This document shows, in pieces, positions 44,306 to 52,619 of a DNA stretch of 64,000 bases. Made by a program: the position numbers and the translations under genes. A model generated the notes under the pieces. That model worked only from the letters and a program-made list of their open reading frames with translations. It searched no databases and was not told where the DNA came from. Origin of the DNA: Thalassovita autumnalis (GTDB lineage Bacteria > Pseudomonadota > Alphaproteobacteria > Rhodobacterales > Rhodobacteraceae); NCBI RefSeq assembly GCF_001458255.1, contig NZ_CYSB01000030.1:209204-273203 (forward strand), given 5' to 3'. Position 1 is the first letter of the stretch; every line of letters begins with the position of its first letter.

Positions 44306-45520
44306 TCAGCCCTTCGCGCCAAGCCCCAATTGCATCATCAGCTTACGCACCTGCGGCATGGAATAGATCGCATTCAGCCCGGCAGCCCGCAGATCGCGCA
44401 GGGGCTGGGTTTCAATCATCGACGCCCGGTTCAGCAGATCAATGCCTGCGGCGCGGATCTGGACCTCACGGTGTCGCAAGCGGTTGAACTCTTTCAGCAT
44501 TTTCGCATCCCCCAGACCCTCGGGCCGGGCTTCAGCCAGATCTAGAAGCACCCGCATGTCGCCCAGTGACATGTTCAGCCCCTGCGCCCCAATGGGCGGC
44601 ACCACATGGGCGGCTTCAGCAACAAGCGCAACACGTTCGCCGTCCATCCGTTCTGCCACTTGGTTGATGATCGGCCAGACGGTGCGGCGCGATGCCAGTG
44701 ACAAGGGGCCGAACAGCAGACAGGAGCGTTCGTTCATCGCGGCCTCAAACTCGGGCTCGGGCAGGTCCGCCAAGCGCTGCACCTCAGCGCCCTGTTCCAT
44801 CCAGACCACCGCGGAGGAGGGCATGCCCTGATAATCCGGCAGCGGCACCAGCGTGAACGGCCCGCCCGAGCGGTGGATCTCGGTTGAGACATTGTCATGC
44901 GGGATGGGGTGGGTGACGGCAAAGGCCAACGCCTTTTGCCCATAACGGGTTGTTTTCACCCGAATGCCAGCCGCCTCGCGCATGGGGGAGGTGCGTCCGT
45001 CGGCGGCAATCACCAATTTGCAGGTGGTAGTGGTCCCATCCGACAGGCCGACCCGTGCCATCGTGCTGCGGGTAAACAAGGTGGTGGTGCCGGTTCCGGC
45101 GCGGAACTCTACGTTGTCCAGCGTCGCCAGATGTGCCGTCAACTCCCGCCGCAGCAGCCAGTTGGGCAGGTTCCAGCCAAAGGGTTTGTCCGAGATGTCG
45201 GAGGCGTTGAAATCTTTGACGATGCGCGGCTCTGGCAGGGCGCCGCCGGCATCCACAATACGCATGATCTGAAGGGGTGCTGCGTCATCCGCCAGCCGGG
45301 GCCACAGGCCTGCGCGGTCCAGCAGGGCCTGCGAGGGCTGCAAAAACGCGGTGGTGCGCAGGTCAGACCCTTGCGCATCCCGTTCCGTGACCGGGGGCGT
45401 GGGATCGACGCAAAGCACCGAAAATCCTGCCTGCCCGAAAAGCGCTGCGGCCGTCAGCCCGGCGACACCGCCGCCGGAAACCACAATATCAACATCAATG
45501 TTCTGCGCTGTGTTTTGCAT
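44306..45520 (-). CDS. UbiH/UbiF/COQ6-family FAD-dependent hydroxylase
   Basis: A 404-residue flavoprotein, probably of ubiquinone biosynthesis. FAD motifs are DIVVSGGGVAGLTAAALFGQAGFSVLCVD (GxGxxG form) and LVIAADGRTSPMREAAG. The third block reads ERVALVAEAAHVVPPIGAQGLNMSLGD, where the usual GDAAH is AEAAH. An internal conserved RREL is at WLLRRELTAHL. The hydroxylation position on the ring cannot be told from sequence. It is convergent with the aminotransferase gene. Confidence 0.92.
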   Translation of the reverse strand: MQNTAQNIDVDIVVSGGGVAGLTAAALFGQAGFSVLCVDPTPPVTERDAQGSDLRTTAFLQPSQALLDRAGLWPRLADDAAPLQIMRIVDAGGALPEPRIVKDFNASDISDKPFGWNLPNWLLRRELTAHLATLDNVEFRAGTGTTTLFTRSTMARVGLSDGTTTTCKLVIAADGRTSPMREAAGIRVKTTRYGQKALAFAVTHPIPHDNVSTEIHRSGGPFTLVPLPDYQGMPSSAVVWMEQGAEVQRLADLPEPEFEAAMNERSCLLFGPLSLASRRTVWPIINQVAERMDGERVALVAEAAHVVPPIGAQGLNMSLGDMRVLLDLAEARPEGLGDAKMLKEFNRLRHREVQIRAAGIDLLNRASMIETQPLRDLRAAGLNAIYSMPQVRKLMMQLGLGAKG

Positions 45521-45584
45521 TGGACTGCCTCTCTCTTGCCCGGCAACCTAGACCTATCTGGCGGGCAGTCCAAGCGGCATCCTG

Positions 45585-45797
45585 TCACCCGCGGGTGATC
45601 ACCAGAAGCAGCAGGTAAACCACCGGCACTGCGGCAACGGCTGGGATGTAGAGGCCTGGGAGTCCGAAGGTGAAAATCGACAGGCCCCAGAGGGCCAGCA
45701 GCACAACAGCGATCAAAAAGGCGATCACTTCACCCGACAGGGATTTGCGGGGGCTTGCTGCGGTTTCAAAGCTGGTGTTGGCGTCTGCGATGCTCAT
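45585..45797 (-). CDS. small two-span membrane protein
   Basis: A 70-residue protein from ATG 45797. After a Ser/Ala-rich start it has two hydrophobic segments, FLIAVVLLALWGLSIFTF and LYIPAVAAVPVVYLLLLV, separated by GLPG. It ends ITRG. Codon use is normal for the window. No family name is known to me. It lies just downstream of nothing obvious and upstream of the hydroxylase gene on the same strand. Confidence 0.7.
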   Translation of the reverse strand: MSIADANTSFETAASPRKSLSGEVIAFLIAVVLLALWGLSIFTFGLPGLYIPAVAAVPVVYLLLLVITRG

Positions 45798-45899
45798 TTT
45801 GGGGTCTCCAATCAACGTGGGGTCGGCGGGTGCTGGAGGGCATCAGCCGTTGGCTTGACCCCCAGATAAACATTCAAACCCGCCGCACCATTGGAAGGA

Positions 45900-45951
45900 T
45901 TGCCGCAGTGCGGCAACGCGCCACGCGCCCTGCTGCGCAATGCCGCAGGGC
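45900..45951. repeat. two palindromes downstream of the HAD gene
   Basis: TTGCCGCAGTGCGGCAA (45900-45916) is a perfect palindrome, and GCCCTGC...GCAGGGC (45927-45951) is a second stem. They may end or stabilise the HAD transcript on the minus strand. Confidence 0.45.
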
Positions 45952-45976
45952 GGAGCAAGGGCGTGTTTGCAAAGCT

Positions 45977-46627
45977 TTACTTCGCGTGCAGCTGTCCCAG
46001 GAAGTGGGTCAGATCATCGGTGTGATGGTGGATGTGATCGGCCTCATGCGGATCAGGGGCGACATGAACCGTGCGCATTCCCAGGGCATGTGGCACGGCC
46101 AGGTTGCGCGGGTCATCTTCGAACATGGCGCCCCGTTCCGTGCTGATCCCATCTTTGGCAAACACCATCTCAAAGGCTGCCAACTCGGGCTTGGGGCGGA
46201 AATCGGCATGTTCCACACCGTAGATTGCATCAAACAGGCCTGAAAGACCGCGCGCCGCCAGCACCCGCTCCGCATAGGGGGCGGAGCCATTGGTGTAGAC
46301 GATCTTGCGGCCCGGCAGCGCCTGAATGTGGCTGGCCAGATCGACGTCAATCTCCAGATGATCCAGCGAGATTTCATGCACCTCGGTCAGGTAGGGGCCG
46401 GGATCGACGTCATGTTCGCGCATCAACCCGGTCAGCGTGGTGCCATAGGTCGCCCAATAGTGGGTGCGCAGGTGATCGGCGCGGTCGCGGTCCACCCCCA
46501 AAGCCTCCATGACATATTGGGTCATCTTGACCTCAATCTGATCAAACAGCCGCGCCTGCGGCGGATAGAGCGTGTTATCGAGGTCAAAGACCCATTGATC
46601 CACGTGGGAGAAGTCATTTTTAGGCAT
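45977..46627 (-). CDS. HAD-family pyrimidine 5'-nucleotidase
   Basis: A 216-residue phosphatase. Motif I is VFDLDNTLYPP with nucleophile Asp15 and Asp17. Motif II is VYTNGSAPYAERVLAARGL. Motif III/IV is RPKPELAAFEMVF...AMFEDDPRNLAVPHALGMRTVHV. The long cap insertion and the DNTLYPP sequence are typical of the pyrimidine 5'-nucleotidase (SDT1/YjjG-like) branch. The C-terminus is His/Asp-rich (PHEADHIHHHTDDL). It is divergent from the GntR gene. Confidence 0.92.
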   Translation of the reverse strand: MPKNDFSHVDQWVFDLDNTLYPPQARLFDQIEVKMTQYVMEALGVDRDRADHLRTHYWATYGTTLTGLMREHDVDPGPYLTEVHEISLDHLEIDVDLASHIQALPGRKIVYTNGSAPYAERVLAARGLSGLFDAIYGVEHADFRPKPELAAFEMVFAKDGISTERGAMFEDDPRNLAVPHALGMRTVHVAPDPHEADHIHHHTDDLTHFLGQLHAK

Positions 46628-46749
46628 GGCCGCAAACTAGGCACGCGCGACAATAGGCGCAAGAGGGGAAGGGGTGAGTTTGCCTTGATCCTTTGGGCTG
46701 GGTCGCTACTGTGCCGGGATGACCCCAGTTGCCCCTCGGAGAGAGTTGA

Positions 46750-47400
46750 ATGAGTGAGCTGAAATCGCAGAAAGACGCCTACACGCTGATCCTTGAGGCG
46801 ATCGACACTGGCGTTTATCGCCCCGGCGATCGTTTGGTGGAAAGCGAGCTGGCCGAGCGTTTTGGCGTGTCGCGCACCCCGATCCGGGAGGCTTTGCAGC
46901 GGCTGGAGACACAATCGTTGCTGGCGCGGGATGGCCGCAGCCTGATCGTGGCCTCGCTGGATCACAACCAACTGTCCGAGCTATATGCCGTGCGCGCTGA
47001 ACTGGAAGGTCTGGCTGCACGGCTGGCGGCGCGCCATGCCAGTGTGGAGGAGGTCAGCGTGCTGCGCGACATGGTCGAAGAGGATCGCAACCTGCTTGAT
47101 GATCCGGCTGCGCTGAGCCGGGCCAACCGCCGGTTCCACAAACAGATCCATTTGGCATCCCACAACCGGTATCTGGTTCAGCAGTTGGATCTGGTGCACC
47201 GCACCATGGCCTTGATGGCGACCACGTCGCTGGCGGCTGAGGGGCGCGGCGTTGATGCGCTGGCCGAACATGAGGCGATTGTGAACGCGATTGAGGCGCG
47301 TGATGAAGATCGCGCGGACGAAGCGCTGAAAACGCATATTTCAAAGGCCTTCACCACCCGGTTGAAGCTCGACTCTGGGCGCAACAGCCGCCTGTCCTGA
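46750..47400 (+). CDS. GntR-family regulator, FCD (FadR-like) subgroup
   Basis: A 216-residue repressor-type regulator. The N-terminal winged helix covers LILEAIDTGVYRPGDRLVESELAERFGVSRTPIREALQRLETQSLLARD-like sequence. The FCD effector domain follows with metal-ligand candidates in ANRRFHKQIHLASHNRYL and LAEHEAIVNAIEARDEDRADEAL. The GAGAG before the ATG is the likely ribosome site. Its 3' end overlaps the convergent glycosyltransferase gene by 60 bases. Target unknown. Confidence 0.93.
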   Translation: MSELKSQKDAYTLILEAIDTGVYRPGDRLVESELAERFGVSRTPIREALQRLETQSLLARDGRSLIVASLDHNQLSELYAVRAELEGLAARLAARHASVEEVSVLRDMVEEDRNLLDDPAALSRANRRFHKQIHLASHNRYLVQQLDLVHRTMALMATTSLAAEGRGVDALAEHEAIVNAIEARDEDRADEALKTHISKAFTTRLKLDSGRNSRLS

Positions 47401-49251
47401 TCCCCGAAGCGCCTGCGTGGGCGGCGAGATACCGTGTTGTGTTTTGTCCCAGTAAAACGGGGCAAAAATCAACTCGGCCAAAGCTTTGTATGCGGCCAGA
47501 ACAGCCATGGGATAGTAGAGGTGCAGGCTGGGCACCCAAAGGATCAGATGCCGTAAATGCGCCGCGCGGGTGGCGATGATGCCGATCGTTATGGTCAGCA
47601 GCTCCACCGTGATGAACCCTGCTGCCAAAAGCGTCAGCGCAATCGGGGGCACAACGGCCTCCAACGGGTGGCTGAGGCCCAGCGGGACCAGCCAAAAACT
47701 CCAAAGCAGCGGCGCCAGAAAGAACTGCGACAGCGCGGTGATGAAGTGCAGCTGGACGCCAAGGAACTGCCGTGGCCCCAAATCACGGAACAATCTGATC
47801 GGTTGACGCATGTGCACCAGGTAGGTCGCCAGATACCCCTTCAGCCAACGGGATCGCTGACGCACCCAGGGTAGGGGGCGGCAATTGGCCTCTTCTTCAG
47901 TGGTGCTGGGCAGTAATTCGACGCGGTAGCCAAACCGCGCCAGCCGGATGCCAAGATCTGCGTCCTCGGTCACGTTGTGGGCGTCCCAGCCCCCGACCCG
48001 CAGCAGGGCATCGCGGCGGCAAAACACCGTGGTGCCACCAAGCGGTATCGCAAAGCCCAGCCGCCGCATGCCGGGCAGAATCAGGCGGAACCAGCTGGCA
48101 TATTCGATGGTGAAACAGCGGGCGATCCAGTTGCGGCCGGCGTTGTAGTAATCCAGTACCCCCTGCACCCCGGCCAGATCGCTTGGCGCATCGGTCATGG
48201 CGTGGGCCACCTGCCGCAATTGGTCCGGGGCGGGGGCATCCTCCGCATCGTAAATGCCGATAACCTCACCTTCGCAGACATCCAGCGCGTAATTCATTGC
48301 CCGTGGTTTGGTGCGGGGCGTCCCGTCGGGCACAACAAGCGGCCGGATCCAGTCAGGCAGTGCGATCTGTTCTATCACCTCACGTGTGGCATGATCACAT
48401 TCTTCCAGCAGAACCAGCACCTCCATCAGCTCCCTCGGGTAGTCCAGCCGGCTGAGCCGTTGGATCAGCGCGGGCAGCACCTCTGGCTCCTTATAAAGCG
48501 GCACCAGAATGGAGATGCTTAGGCTGGGGGCCGTTGTAGGCAGGGGCTTTGCTTTCGTGTTGCGACCCAGATGTGCCAGCAGCGCCAGGCTTTTGGTGAG
48601 GCTGGCAACCGCCTGCGTGAAGATGGCCCAGCAGGTCAAGGACGCCAGCACCAGCAGCGGGGCGATGGACAGTGCCACCAGAATGAACAGCGGTACGCTG
48701 GCAAGGCCAAGCGTCCGGCGTAGCGGGCGCTGCCCCCACCGCCGGCAGCTGTGATCCAAAGCGGTGCGATGGCTGGCGGCGTGGCACAGGCGCGGCCCCT
48801 GATGGGCGATCAGCGTGTCTTGGATGCAGCTGCGCGGGCCGAGGTACAGTTTGCAATTGCTGGGATGCAGATCTGCCCGCAGCGCGTCCGGGCGGAACTG
48901 TTCGGGGTGGGCCACCGCCAGATGGGTCACACCAGCCTCTTGCCAGAGGGGCAACACCTGCATCTGTAAGCACCTATGCGGATCGAACCTGTTCAGAAGC
49001 GCGGGGTCGTGGTTGAGGTTTGGACTAGGATAACGCTCCAGCCCCAGCCAATTGGCATAGTGTTCCTGCTGTGTCTCATTGCTCAGGATGCCGGCGCTGA
49101 CCAAGACATCCCCAAGCAGAAGCGAGGTCTGGATCAGCTGCCCCTGCGCCCAGAGCAGCTGGCTGGCCGAGATTATCCCGCGATCGAGCAGATATTGCCC
49201 ATAGCGGGGGCTGGTGACCTTAGGAGGGGATTTCGGATGGTGAAGCACCAT
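47341..49251 (-). CDS. family 2 glycosyltransferase with GspE N-terminal domain
   Basis: A 636-residue membrane protein from ATG 49251. Residues 14-130 resemble the GspE/MshE N-terminal domain (YGQYLLDRGIISASQLLWAQ; LLGDVLVSAGILSNE). Two membrane spans follow (about 183-218). The processive GT2 core has ILVPLYKEPEVLPALIQRL, DAED (335-338), TEDADLG (428-434) and QRSRW (465-469), as in cellulose-synthase-like enzymes. More membrane spans close the protein. It probably makes or exports a cell-surface polysaccharide. The last 20 residues are encoded inside the GntR gene's 3' end on the other strand. Confidence 0.9.
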   Translation of the reverse strand: MVLHHPKSPPKVTSPRYGQYLLDRGIISASQLLWAQGQLIQTSLLLGDVLVSAGILSNETQQEHYANWLGLERYPSPNLNHDPALLNRFDPHRCLQMQVLPLWQEAGVTHLAVAHPEQFRPDALRADLHPSNCKLYLGPRSCIQDTLIAHQGPRLCHAASHRTALDHSCRRWGQRPLRRTLGLASVPLFILVALSIAPLLVLASLTCWAIFTQAVASLTKSLALLAHLGRNTKAKPLPTTAPSLSISILVPLYKEPEVLPALIQRLSRLDYPRELMEVLVLLEECDHATREVIEQIALPDWIRPLVVPDGTPRTKPRAMNYALDVCEGEVIGIYDAEDAPAPDQLRQVAHAMTDAPSDLAGVQGVLDYYNAGRNWIARCFTIEYASWFRLILPGMRRLGFAIPLGGTTVFCRRDALLRVGGWDAHNVTEDADLGIRLARFGYRVELLPSTTEEEANCRPLPWVRQRSRWLKGYLATYLVHMRQPIRLFRDLGPRQFLGVQLHFITALSQFFLAPLLWSFWLVPLGLSHPLEAVVPPIALTLLAAGFITVELLTITIGIIATRAAHLRHLILWVPSLHLYYPMAVLAAYKALAELIFAPFYWDKTQHGISPPTQALRGSGQAAVAPRVELQPGGEGL

Positions 49252-49278
49252 GACACGCCAACAGATTGCAGAAACAGA

Positions 49279-49308
49279 AAACCGCGCCGGGCGGGGCCGA
49301 CGCGGTTT
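49279..49308 (-). terminator. hairpin after carA
   Basis: AAACCGCG and CGCGGTTT arms with a G+C-rich loop, followed on the minus strand by TTCTGTTTC. This is the likely carA terminator. Confidence 0.65.
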
Positions 49309-49326
49309 ACTCTGTCTCAACTGTGG

Positions 49327-49341
49327 TTAATGGCGCGTTAA
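49327..49341 (-). promoter_or_regulatory. CtrA-like binding site upstream of the glycosyltransferase
   Basis: Read on the minus strand the sequence is TTAA-CGCGCCA-TTAAC, an exact match to the TTAA-N7-TTAAC CtrA consensus. It lies about 76-90 bases before the glycosyltransferase ATG, between it and the carA stop. Confidence 0.6.
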
Positions 49342-49348
49342 GGCGCTG

Positions 49349-50503
49349 TTAGCCTCGGGCAGCCATGTTTTCGGCAAAACGCTCAAACAGGTAGAAGCTG
49401 TCCTGCGGACCGGGGCTGGCTTCGGGGTGATGCTGCACCGAGAAGACCGGGCGGTCGGCCATGCGGATGCCGCAGTTTGAACCGTCAAACAGCGACACAT
49501 GGCTCTCGACCACACCTTCGGGCAGGGTTTGCGCATCCACCGCGAAACCGTGGTTCATCGAGGTGATTTCCACTTTGCCGGTGTCATGTTCCTTGACCGG
49601 GTGGTTGGCGCCGTGGTGGCCGTGGTTCATCTTGACCGTTTTGGCCCCCAAGGCCAGTGCCAGCATCTGGTGGCCCAGACAAATGCCAAAGACCGGCAGG
49701 TCTGCATCCAGCACACCTTTGATCATTGGCACGGCATATTCGCCGGTTGCCGCAGGATCGCCGGGGCCGTTTGACAGGAACACGCCGTCAGGATTGTGTG
49801 AGAGGACCTCTTCGGCGGTGGCAGTGGCCGGCAGTACGGTCACGTCACAGCCGGCGGAAGCCAGACAGCGCAGGATGTTGCGCTTGGCACCAAAGTCGAT
49901 CGCAACAACCTTGTGCTTCGGTGCCTCCTGGCGCGGGTAGCCATCAGGCCAGGCCCACCGCATCTCATCCCATTTGTAGGACTGGGCGCAGGTGACTTCC
50001 TTGGCCAGGTCCATGCCTTCCAGGCCGGCAAAGGCGCGTGCCTTGGCTACCAAGGCTTCGATGTCAAAGTTGCCTTCGGGATCATGGGCCAGGGCCACAT
50101 GCGGCGCGCCCTGCTGGCGGATTGCACGTGTCAGGCGACGGGTGTCGATGCCGCCAATGGCGATGCGGCCACGTTTGGCCAGCCAATCCGACAGGGTTTC
50201 CACGTTGCGCCAGTTGCTGGGCTCCGTCGGGTCCCACTTCACCACCATGCCTGCGGCGACCGGATCGCCGGTTTCATCGTCTTCCGGGTTGGTGCCGGTG
50301 TTGCCGATATGGGGGAAGGTGAAGGTCACGATCTGACCCGCATAAGACGGGTCGGTCATGATTTCTTGGTAGCCGGTCATGGCGGTGTTGAAGCAAAGCT
50401 CTGCCTCGGTTGCGCCGGTGGCGCCGAACCCTCGTCCGTAAAAGACGGTTCCATCGGCAAGGGCAAGGCACGCGGTGGGGCGGGTGTCGGGCTGCTGGGC
50501 CAT
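49349..50503 (-). CDS. carA: carbamoyl-phosphate synthase small (glutaminase) subunit
   Basis: A 384-residue subunit that hydrolyses glutamine for carbamoyl-phosphate synthesis (arginine and pyrimidine pathways). The start at 50503 (MAQQPDTRPTACLALADGTVFYGRGFGATG) matches the family. N-terminal blocks are GEALFNT-like ELCFNTAMTGYQEIMTDPSYAGQIVTFTFPHIGNTG and IGGIDTRRLTRAIRQQGA. The class I amidotransferase has Cys275 in GICLGHQ and HHPEASPGPQDS. carB is not in the window. It is divergent from the GatB/YqeY gene, a common arrangement. Confidence 0.98.
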   Translation of the reverse strand: MAQQPDTRPTACLALADGTVFYGRGFGATGATEAELCFNTAMTGYQEIMTDPSYAGQIVTFTFPHIGNTGTNPEDDETGDPVAAGMVVKWDPTEPSNWRNVETLSDWLAKRGRIAIGGIDTRRLTRAIRQQGAPHVALAHDPEGNFDIEALVAKARAFAGLEGMDLAKEVTCAQSYKWDEMRWAWPDGYPRQEAPKHKVVAIDFGAKRNILRCLASAGCDVTVLPATATAEEVLSHNPDGVFLSNGPGDPAATGEYAVPMIKGVLDADLPVFGICLGHQMLALALGAKTVKMNHGHHGANHPVKEHDTGKVEITSMNHGFAVDAQTLPEGVVESHVSLFDGSNCGIRMADRPVFSVQHHPEASPGPQDSFYLFERFAENMAARG

Positions 50504-50735
50504 GTGTCTGGTCTCCGATGTGGGCAAATTGGCGGGGTAATACGGCTGGTGACGCATGGGGTCAAGGCCCGTTAGGGTCAAGTGGGGCAGGTTTTTCGGG
50601 CATTCTGCCGCAGAGTGTGCGCGCAGCCAAGGCAGAAGGATAGGGCGTTGACGTGCACGGCAAGCCAATGGTTGTCAGACCCAAGGCAACAGGGTAGGGT
50701 CGGCGGCTATCGGAAACCCTTGGGGATGGGACCAA

Positions 50736-51194
50736 ATGGAATTGCGTGAGCGTGTCATGGCCGGAATGAAACAGGCCATGAAAGACAAAAACACCACCCG
50801 TGTATCGACACTTCGCCTGATCAACGCAGCGATCAAAGACCGCGATATTGCGGCCCGTGGCGAAGGCCGCGAAGAGGGCGTTGGCGATGCAGATGTGCTG
50901 GCAATCCTTGGCAAAATGGTCAAGCAGCGTCAGGAAAGCGCCCGCCAGTACGAAGAGGCCAGCCGGTTTGATCTGGCTGAGCAGGAACTGGTTGAGATCA
51001 AAGTGATCGAAGACTTCCTGCCGCGTCAGCTGAACGACGATGAAGTGGCCGCCGCCGTAGATGCCGCGATCACCGCTGTCGAAGGGTCTTCGATTCGCGA
51101 CATGGGCAAGGTGATGGGTGTTCTGAAAGAGAAGTACACCGGCCAGATGGACTTTGGCGCAGTGGGTCCGATGGTGAAAAATCGCCTGAGCTGA
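50736..51194 (+). CDS. GatB/YqeY-domain protein
   Basis: A 152-residue helical protein. It is made of the YqeY domain related to the tail of GatB (LRERVMAGMKQAMKDKNTTRVSTLRLINAAIKDRDIAARG; LAILGKMVKQRQESARQYEEA; IKVIEDFLPRQLNDDEVAAAV; MGKVMGVLKEKYTGQMDFGAVGPMVKNRL). It is thought to bind tRNA, but the exact role is unsettled. It is divergent from carA across 232 bases that contain no other gene. Confidence 0.94.
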   Translation: MELRERVMAGMKQAMKDKNTTRVSTLRLINAAIKDRDIAARGEGREEGVGDADVLAILGKMVKQRQESARQYEEASRFDLAEQELVEIKVIEDFLPRQLNDDEVAAAVDAAITAVEGSSIRDMGKVMGVLKEKYTGQMDFGAVGPMVKNRLS

Positions 51195-51216
51195 CCCATC
51201 TGTCAGAGCTATTTAC

Positions 51217-51242
51217 AAAAGGGGCCCTCTGGCCCCTTTTTC
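51217..51242 (+). terminator. terminator of the GatB/YqeY gene
   Basis: AAAAGGGGCC-ctct-GGCCCCTTTTTC. Confidence 0.9.
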
Positions 51243-51292
51243 TTTGCGCCGGATCCATGTTCTAGTTCCCCCCGGAGTGAAGGGAGACGGTC

Positions 51293-51970
51293 ATGTTTGC
51301 AGAAGTTTTGGCAGAGGTGCGCGGCCACCATCGTGGTTTGGCGGGCTATCTGGAGGCGGTTGCAGACAAGCCATTGCGATTTGACGGTGACAACGCCAAC
51401 CAACAGTCTAGCTGGAACCACGAAACATTGGGCTATCTGGAACTACTCGCCCCTTCTGAGCCTTGGATCAACAGCGGTCTGCGCACACGTTTTGTCGAAG
51501 CGATCCTGCAGCGCTGGCAGGCGCGGTTGAAGGGCATGGCCCCTTATCAGGCCCAGGGCTATCGCCTCTATGTCTACGAATCGCTGGCGCTTACCGTTTC
51601 TGCGGTGGCGGAAACCAAAGGTGGGTTCCCCTATCCCGGCCAGCCAAGGTTCGTCGACCACCCGCGGGATGTGGCCAGGCTGTTTCATGGCGGTGGGCTG
51701 TTTGAACGCAGTGAGCTGGTGCCGGCCACCCCGAAGGAGGTGCTGGCCGCCGTGGAAAAGCACAACGGATCGATCAGCAAACCTACCGCTCAGGCGCTGG
51801 GTCTGCAGGTTGGTGATTTGCGCAAATGGATCGAGTTTCTGGGGCTGGCCGATCAGGTCAACGCGCTGCGCAAACGCAACAAACGCCGCCCTGCACAGTT
51901 CCGCAGTGAAGAACAGATGCCGGAGCACAGCTACCACATCTACGAACGCCGATTGCCTGCAGGGTATTAA
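51293..51970 (+). CDS. conserved hypothetical protein with helix-turn-helix-like C-terminus
   Basis: A 225-residue soluble protein, ATG after GGGAGACGGTC. Residues about 150-195 (EVLAAVEKHNGSISKPTAQALGLQVGDLRKWIEFLGLADQVNALRKRNKRR) have the helix pattern of a Fis-type HTH. A preceding region (YRLYVYESLALTVSAVAETKGGFPYPG) is of unknown fold. It may bind DNA, but no family is recognised. It is convergent with the DUF2244 gene, with stops two bases apart. Confidence 0.7.
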   Translation: MFAEVLAEVRGHHRGLAGYLEAVADKPLRFDGDNANQQSSWNHETLGYLELLAPSEPWINSGLRTRFVEAILQRWQARLKGMAPYQAQGYRLYVYESLALTVSAVAETKGGFPYPGQPRFVDHPRDVARLFHGGGLFERSELVPATPKEVLAAVEKHNGSISKPTAQALGLQVGDLRKWIEFLGLADQVNALRKRNKRRPAQFRSEEQMPEHSYHIYERRLPAGY

Positions 51971-51972
51971 GC

Positions 51973-52482
51973 TTAAACGCTGGGCGGGACTTGCAGGGCC
52001 TTGAGGTAATCCTTCAGCTCACCATGGAGCACTTTGCGCTCATCCTCGGAAAGGAAGCTGCCGATTTCCACCCGCCGCCCATTGCCGGACAGGGTGACAT
52101 AGAACGGTACTTTACCGCCGCTCACATGCATCTCGGCCCGGGCCCAATAGGCATTGCAGCGCCATTCCTGTGCGGCCCCTTTCACAGGGGTGTGGGTGAG
52201 GATCAATTCGTCCTCTTCGAGGTGCAGCTCCTCCAAGATCTCACCGCTTTTGTATGATTTTTCCAAGCCCAGCCAAAGGGCGGCGACCATGATCAGGATG
52301 AAGGGCAAGATCACCCAGAGCGCCGTTGTGCCCAAAACCCCATAAAGCGGGATGAGGCTGAGGAAGAAGGCCATCAAAATCATCGCTGCAAATCCACGCC
52401 GGGGCAGGGACCGGTAGGGCCAGAGGCGCAGCGCCGGGGTGTCTGACGGAACCGTCGGGGAGGGGGACCATTGGTGCGGCAT
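51973..52482 (-). CDS. DUF2244-domain membrane protein
   Basis: A 168-residue protein from ATG 52482 (MPHQWSPSP). Two membrane spans (GFAAMILMAFFLSLIPLYGVLG and LWVILPFILIMVAALWLGLEKSY) precede a cytoplasmic beta domain (EELHLEEDELILTHTPVKGAAQEWRCNAYWARAEMH; RRVEIGSFLSEDERKVLHGELKDYL). This layout is typical of DUF2244 proteins, which often sit near ctaD and related oxidase genes. Function is unknown. Confidence 0.9.
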   Translation of the reverse strand: MPHQWSPSPTVPSDTPALRLWPYRSLPRRGFAAMILMAFFLSLIPLYGVLGTTALWVILPFILIMVAALWLGLEKSYKSGEILEELHLEEDELILTHTPVKGAAQEWRCNAYWARAEMHVSGGKVPFYVTLSGNGRRVEIGSFLSEDERKVLHGELKDYLKALQVPPSV

Positions 52483-52567
52483 AGGGCGGAGTTTAGCGCC
52501 CTGTCCACGGAGGGAAAGTGACGAATTGATGCGTTTGGACATTATGCCGAGAAAGGGCACGGCATAG

Positions 52568-52595
52568 AAAAAGGCCCCGGAAAACCGGGGCCTTT
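52568..52595 (-). terminator. ctaD terminator
   Basis: On the minus strand GGCCCCGG-tttt-CCGGGGCC is followed by TTTTTC. Confidence 0.9.
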
Positions 52596-52619
52596 GGTAT
52601 CTCTTGGATCAGCGGTCGC

